Assembly (NCBI GenBank): GCA_964057225.1
Contig: OZ059896.1
Location: forward strand, 3,844,001-3,908,000
Length of the DNA stretch: 64,000 bases
Reading direction: 5' to 3'
DNA from: Auanema rhodensis
Lineage: Eukaryota; Nematoda; Chromadorea; Rhabditida; Rhabditidae
In this document: in pieces, positions 61,850 through 64,000 of the stretch
Numbering within the stretch: the first letter of the stretch is position 1
Layout of the letters: each line of letters opens with the position of its first letter
Made by a program: the position numbers and the translations under genes
Notes under the pieces: model-generated
What the model was told of the DNA's origin: nothing
Database searches by the model: none
The model's input: the letters and a program-made list of their open reading frames with translations, nothing else

Positions 61850-64000
61850 AAAAATGATGCATTAGTGTATGTTGAGTTTCCATGTACACTCAAAATTGCT
61901 TCAAAAACATTTTGACAAAAATTTTCCCGAAAAATTTCAAAATAATTTCACAAAAAGTAGATGTTTTTAGATTCCTTTTTTCAAGACAAAGACGATGGAC
62001 ATTGTTATTCAACAAAAAATTAATTCTTCAGGTGAAAATCGAGGATATAAGTGTGAACTTATATCAGTTGATATCTCGGTGCATTTTTAAGCTAGCGCAA
62101 ATCTGATAACACAGATCGACGCAGCTTAAAAATCCGCATCGAATGCACTATACTACATTAAGAAAAGCTTAATACAAAAATTAGTTATGATCGTTTGAAA
62201 AATGATGCATTAGTGTATGTTGAGTTTCCATGTACACTCAACATTGCTTCCAAAAACATTTTGACAAAAATTTTCCCGAAAAATTTCAAAAATAATTTCA
62301 CAAAAAGTAGATGTTTTTAGATTCCTTTTTTCAAGACAAAGACGATGGACATTGTTATTCACAAAAAAATTAATCTTCAGGGTGAAAATCGAGGATATAA
62401 GTGTGAACTTATATCAGTTGATATCTCGGTGCATTTTTAAGCTAGCGCAAATCTGATAACACAGATCGACGCAGCTTAAAAATCCACATCGAATGCACTA
62501 TACTACATTGGGAAACACTCAATACAAACATTAGTTATGATCGTTGAAAAATGATGCATTAGTGTATGTTGAGTTTCCATGTACACTCAACATTGCTTCC
62601 AAAAACATTTTGACAAAATTTTCCCGAAAATTTCAAAATAATTTCACAAAAAGTAGATGTTTTTAGATTCCTTTTTTCAAGACAAAGACGATGGACATTG
62701 TTATTCAACAAAAAAATTAATTCTTCAGGGTGAAAATCGAGGATATAAGTGTGAACCTATATCAGTTGATATCTCGGTGCATTTTCAAGCTAGCGCAAAT
62801 CTGATAACACAGATCGACGCAGCTTAAAAATCCGCATCGAATGCACTATACTACATGGAGAAACGCTCAATACAAAAATTAGTTATGATCGTTTGAAAAA
62901 TGATGCATTAGTGTATGTTGAGTTTCCATGTACACTCAACAATGCTTCCAAAAACATTTTGACAAAAATTTTCCCGAAAAATTTCAAAATAATTTCACAA
63001 AAAGTAGATGTTTTTAGATTCCTTTTTCAAGACAAAGACGATGGACAATGTTATTCAAACGAAAAAAATTAATTCTTCACGGTGAAAATCGAGGATATAA
63101 GTGTGAACCTATATCAGTTGATATCTCGGTGCATTTTCAAGCTAGCGCAAATCTGATAACACAGATCGACGCAGCTTAAAAATCCGCATCGAATGCACTA
63201 TACTACATGGAGAAACGCTCAATACAAAAATTAGTTATGATCGTTTGAAAAATGATGCATTAGTGTATGTTGAGTTTCCATGTACACTCAACAATGCTTC
63301 CAAAAACATTTTGACAAAAATTTTCCCGAAAAATTTCAAAATAATTTCACAAAAAAGTAGATGTTTTTAGATTCCTTTTTTCAAGACAAAGACGATGGAC
63401 ATTGTTATTCAACAAAAAAATTAATTCTTCACGGTGAAAATCGAGGATATAAGTGTGAACCTATATCAGTTGATATCTCGGTGCATTTTCAAGCTAGCGC
63501 AAATCTGATAACACAGATCGACGCAGCTTAAAAATCCGCATCGAATGCACTATACTACATTAAGAAAAGCTTAATACAAAAATTAGTTATGATCGTTTGA
63601 AAAATGATGCATTAGTGTATGTTGAGTTTCCATGTACACTCAACATTGCTTCCAAAAACATTTTGACAAAAATTTTCCCGAAAAATTTCAAAATAATTTC
63701 ACAAAAAGTAGATGTTTTTAGATTCCTTTTTTCAAGGACAAAGACGATGGACATTGTTATTCAACAAAAAAATTAATTCTTCAGGGTGAAAATCGAGGAT
63801 ATAAGTGTGAACTTATATCAGTTGATATCTCGGTGCATTTTTAAGCTAGCGCAAATCTGATAACACAGATCGACGCAGCTTAAAAATCCGCATCGAATGC
63901 ACTATACTACATTGGGAAACACTCAATACAAAAATTAGTTATGATCGTTTGAAAAATGATGCATTAGTGTATGTTGAGTTTCCATGTACACTCAACAATG
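61850..64000 (+). repeat. Family B monomers with clustered one-base indels
   Basis: At least nine one-base gains or losses fall in about 1.9 kb. They include a lost C near 61902, a lost G near 62031, a gained A near 62288, losses near 62361 and 62374, a lost T near 62543, lost A's near 62617 and 62629, a lost T near 63025, gained A's near 63058 and 63350, and a gained G near 63736. Most are in or beside homopolymers. The preceding 46 kb has only a few, and those recur in register. The pattern resembles residual sequencing error. Confidence 0.75.

Larger units (their letters stand above)
15077..64000 (+). repeat. Family B: 351-bp satellite array, about 139 head-to-tail monomers, continuing past the window
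   Basis: Using aaatctgataacacag as phase mark, units begin at 15077, 15428 and so on every 351 bp, all in plus orientation and with no interruption. Nearly all units are 351 bp; exceptions are 350 bp (one A or T lost) or 352 bp (one A gained). Diagnostic sites vary as linked blocks: the leader after ctacat (taagaaaagctta, tgggaaacactca or ggagaaacgctca), caacattgc/caacaatgc/caaaattgc, cacgg/caggg, gaacct/gaactt and tttcaagc/ttttaagc. The monomer contains a 9-bp dyad with a 10-bp loop (15195-15203 / 15214-15222 in unit 1) and the palindrome-like atatcagttgatat. Most units have a GCTAGC (NheI) site at the unit junction, and leader type a adds AAGCTT (HindIII). Confidence 0.98.

Noticed and set aside
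15173-63700. About 130 open frames of 63 or 81 codons, one per 351-bp unit
   Set aside because: They start at TTG, contain no ATG, have no promoter or Kozak context, and simply repeat with the satellite. They are treated as one property of the monomer, not as genes.
15077-64000. CRISPR-like or VNTR interpretation of the regular array
   Set aside because: There are no unique spacers; the whole 351-bp unit repeats, and the eukaryotic histone remnants exclude a prokaryotic locus.
1-64000. Telomeric repeats, tRNA, rRNA, transposase or reverse transcriptase remnants
   Set aside because: No runs of known telomere motifs, no cloverleaf-like segments and no protein motifs of mobile elements were seen on either strand.

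Overview
This window is eukaryotic, AT-rich, repeat-dominated DNA with no intact protein-coding gene. A metazoan origin is supported by two kinds of histone remnant: two copies of the first 11 codons of histone H4 with its 5' flank, and one orphan histone mRNA 3' stem-loop. The stem-loop loop starts with C, and I see no purine-rich downstream element after it. Both traits are known from Caenorhabditis histone genes, so a nematode is my best guess; this is inference, not proof.

Layout. (1) 1-1134: a diverged A-rich satellite of about 179-184 bp (family A), mostly plus-oriented. (2) 1135-1845 and 14085-14796: two arms, 711 and 712 bp, of a near-identical inverted duplication about 12.2 kb apart. 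Each arm holds an H4 promoter with CCAAT and TATA-like motifs, an H4 start (1334 plus; 14597 minus) that breaks after codon 11, a pyrimidine/A-rich tract and a piece of family A. (3) 1703-14226: family A arrays with orientation switches near 2368, 4042 and 14084; most of it (4043-14084) is minus-oriented. (4) 14797-15076: single-copy DNA with the histone stem-loop at 15034-15049 (minus). With the right-hand H4 start it preserves the spacing of a compact histone cluster: 3' end of an upstream gene, about 390 bp, then the H4 TATA box. (5) 15077-64000: about 139 head-to-tail copies of an unrelated 351-bp satellite (family B), all plus-oriented, with nested higher-order repeats of 4, 6, 8, 9, 10 and 11 monomers. 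The array runs off the window.

The picture is a broken histone locus between two satellite fields. Family B starts within the 3'-UTR-like sequence just upstream of the orphan histone stem-loop. The H4 end was copied as an inverted duplication into family A. The 351-bp monomer keeps an exon-like open frame with no ATG, so it may descend from coding sequence. The last 2.1 kb has a sudden cluster of one-base indels that looks like unpolished assembly rather than biology. No tRNA, rRNA, transposase, reverse transcriptase, CRISPR array or functional ORF was recognised.
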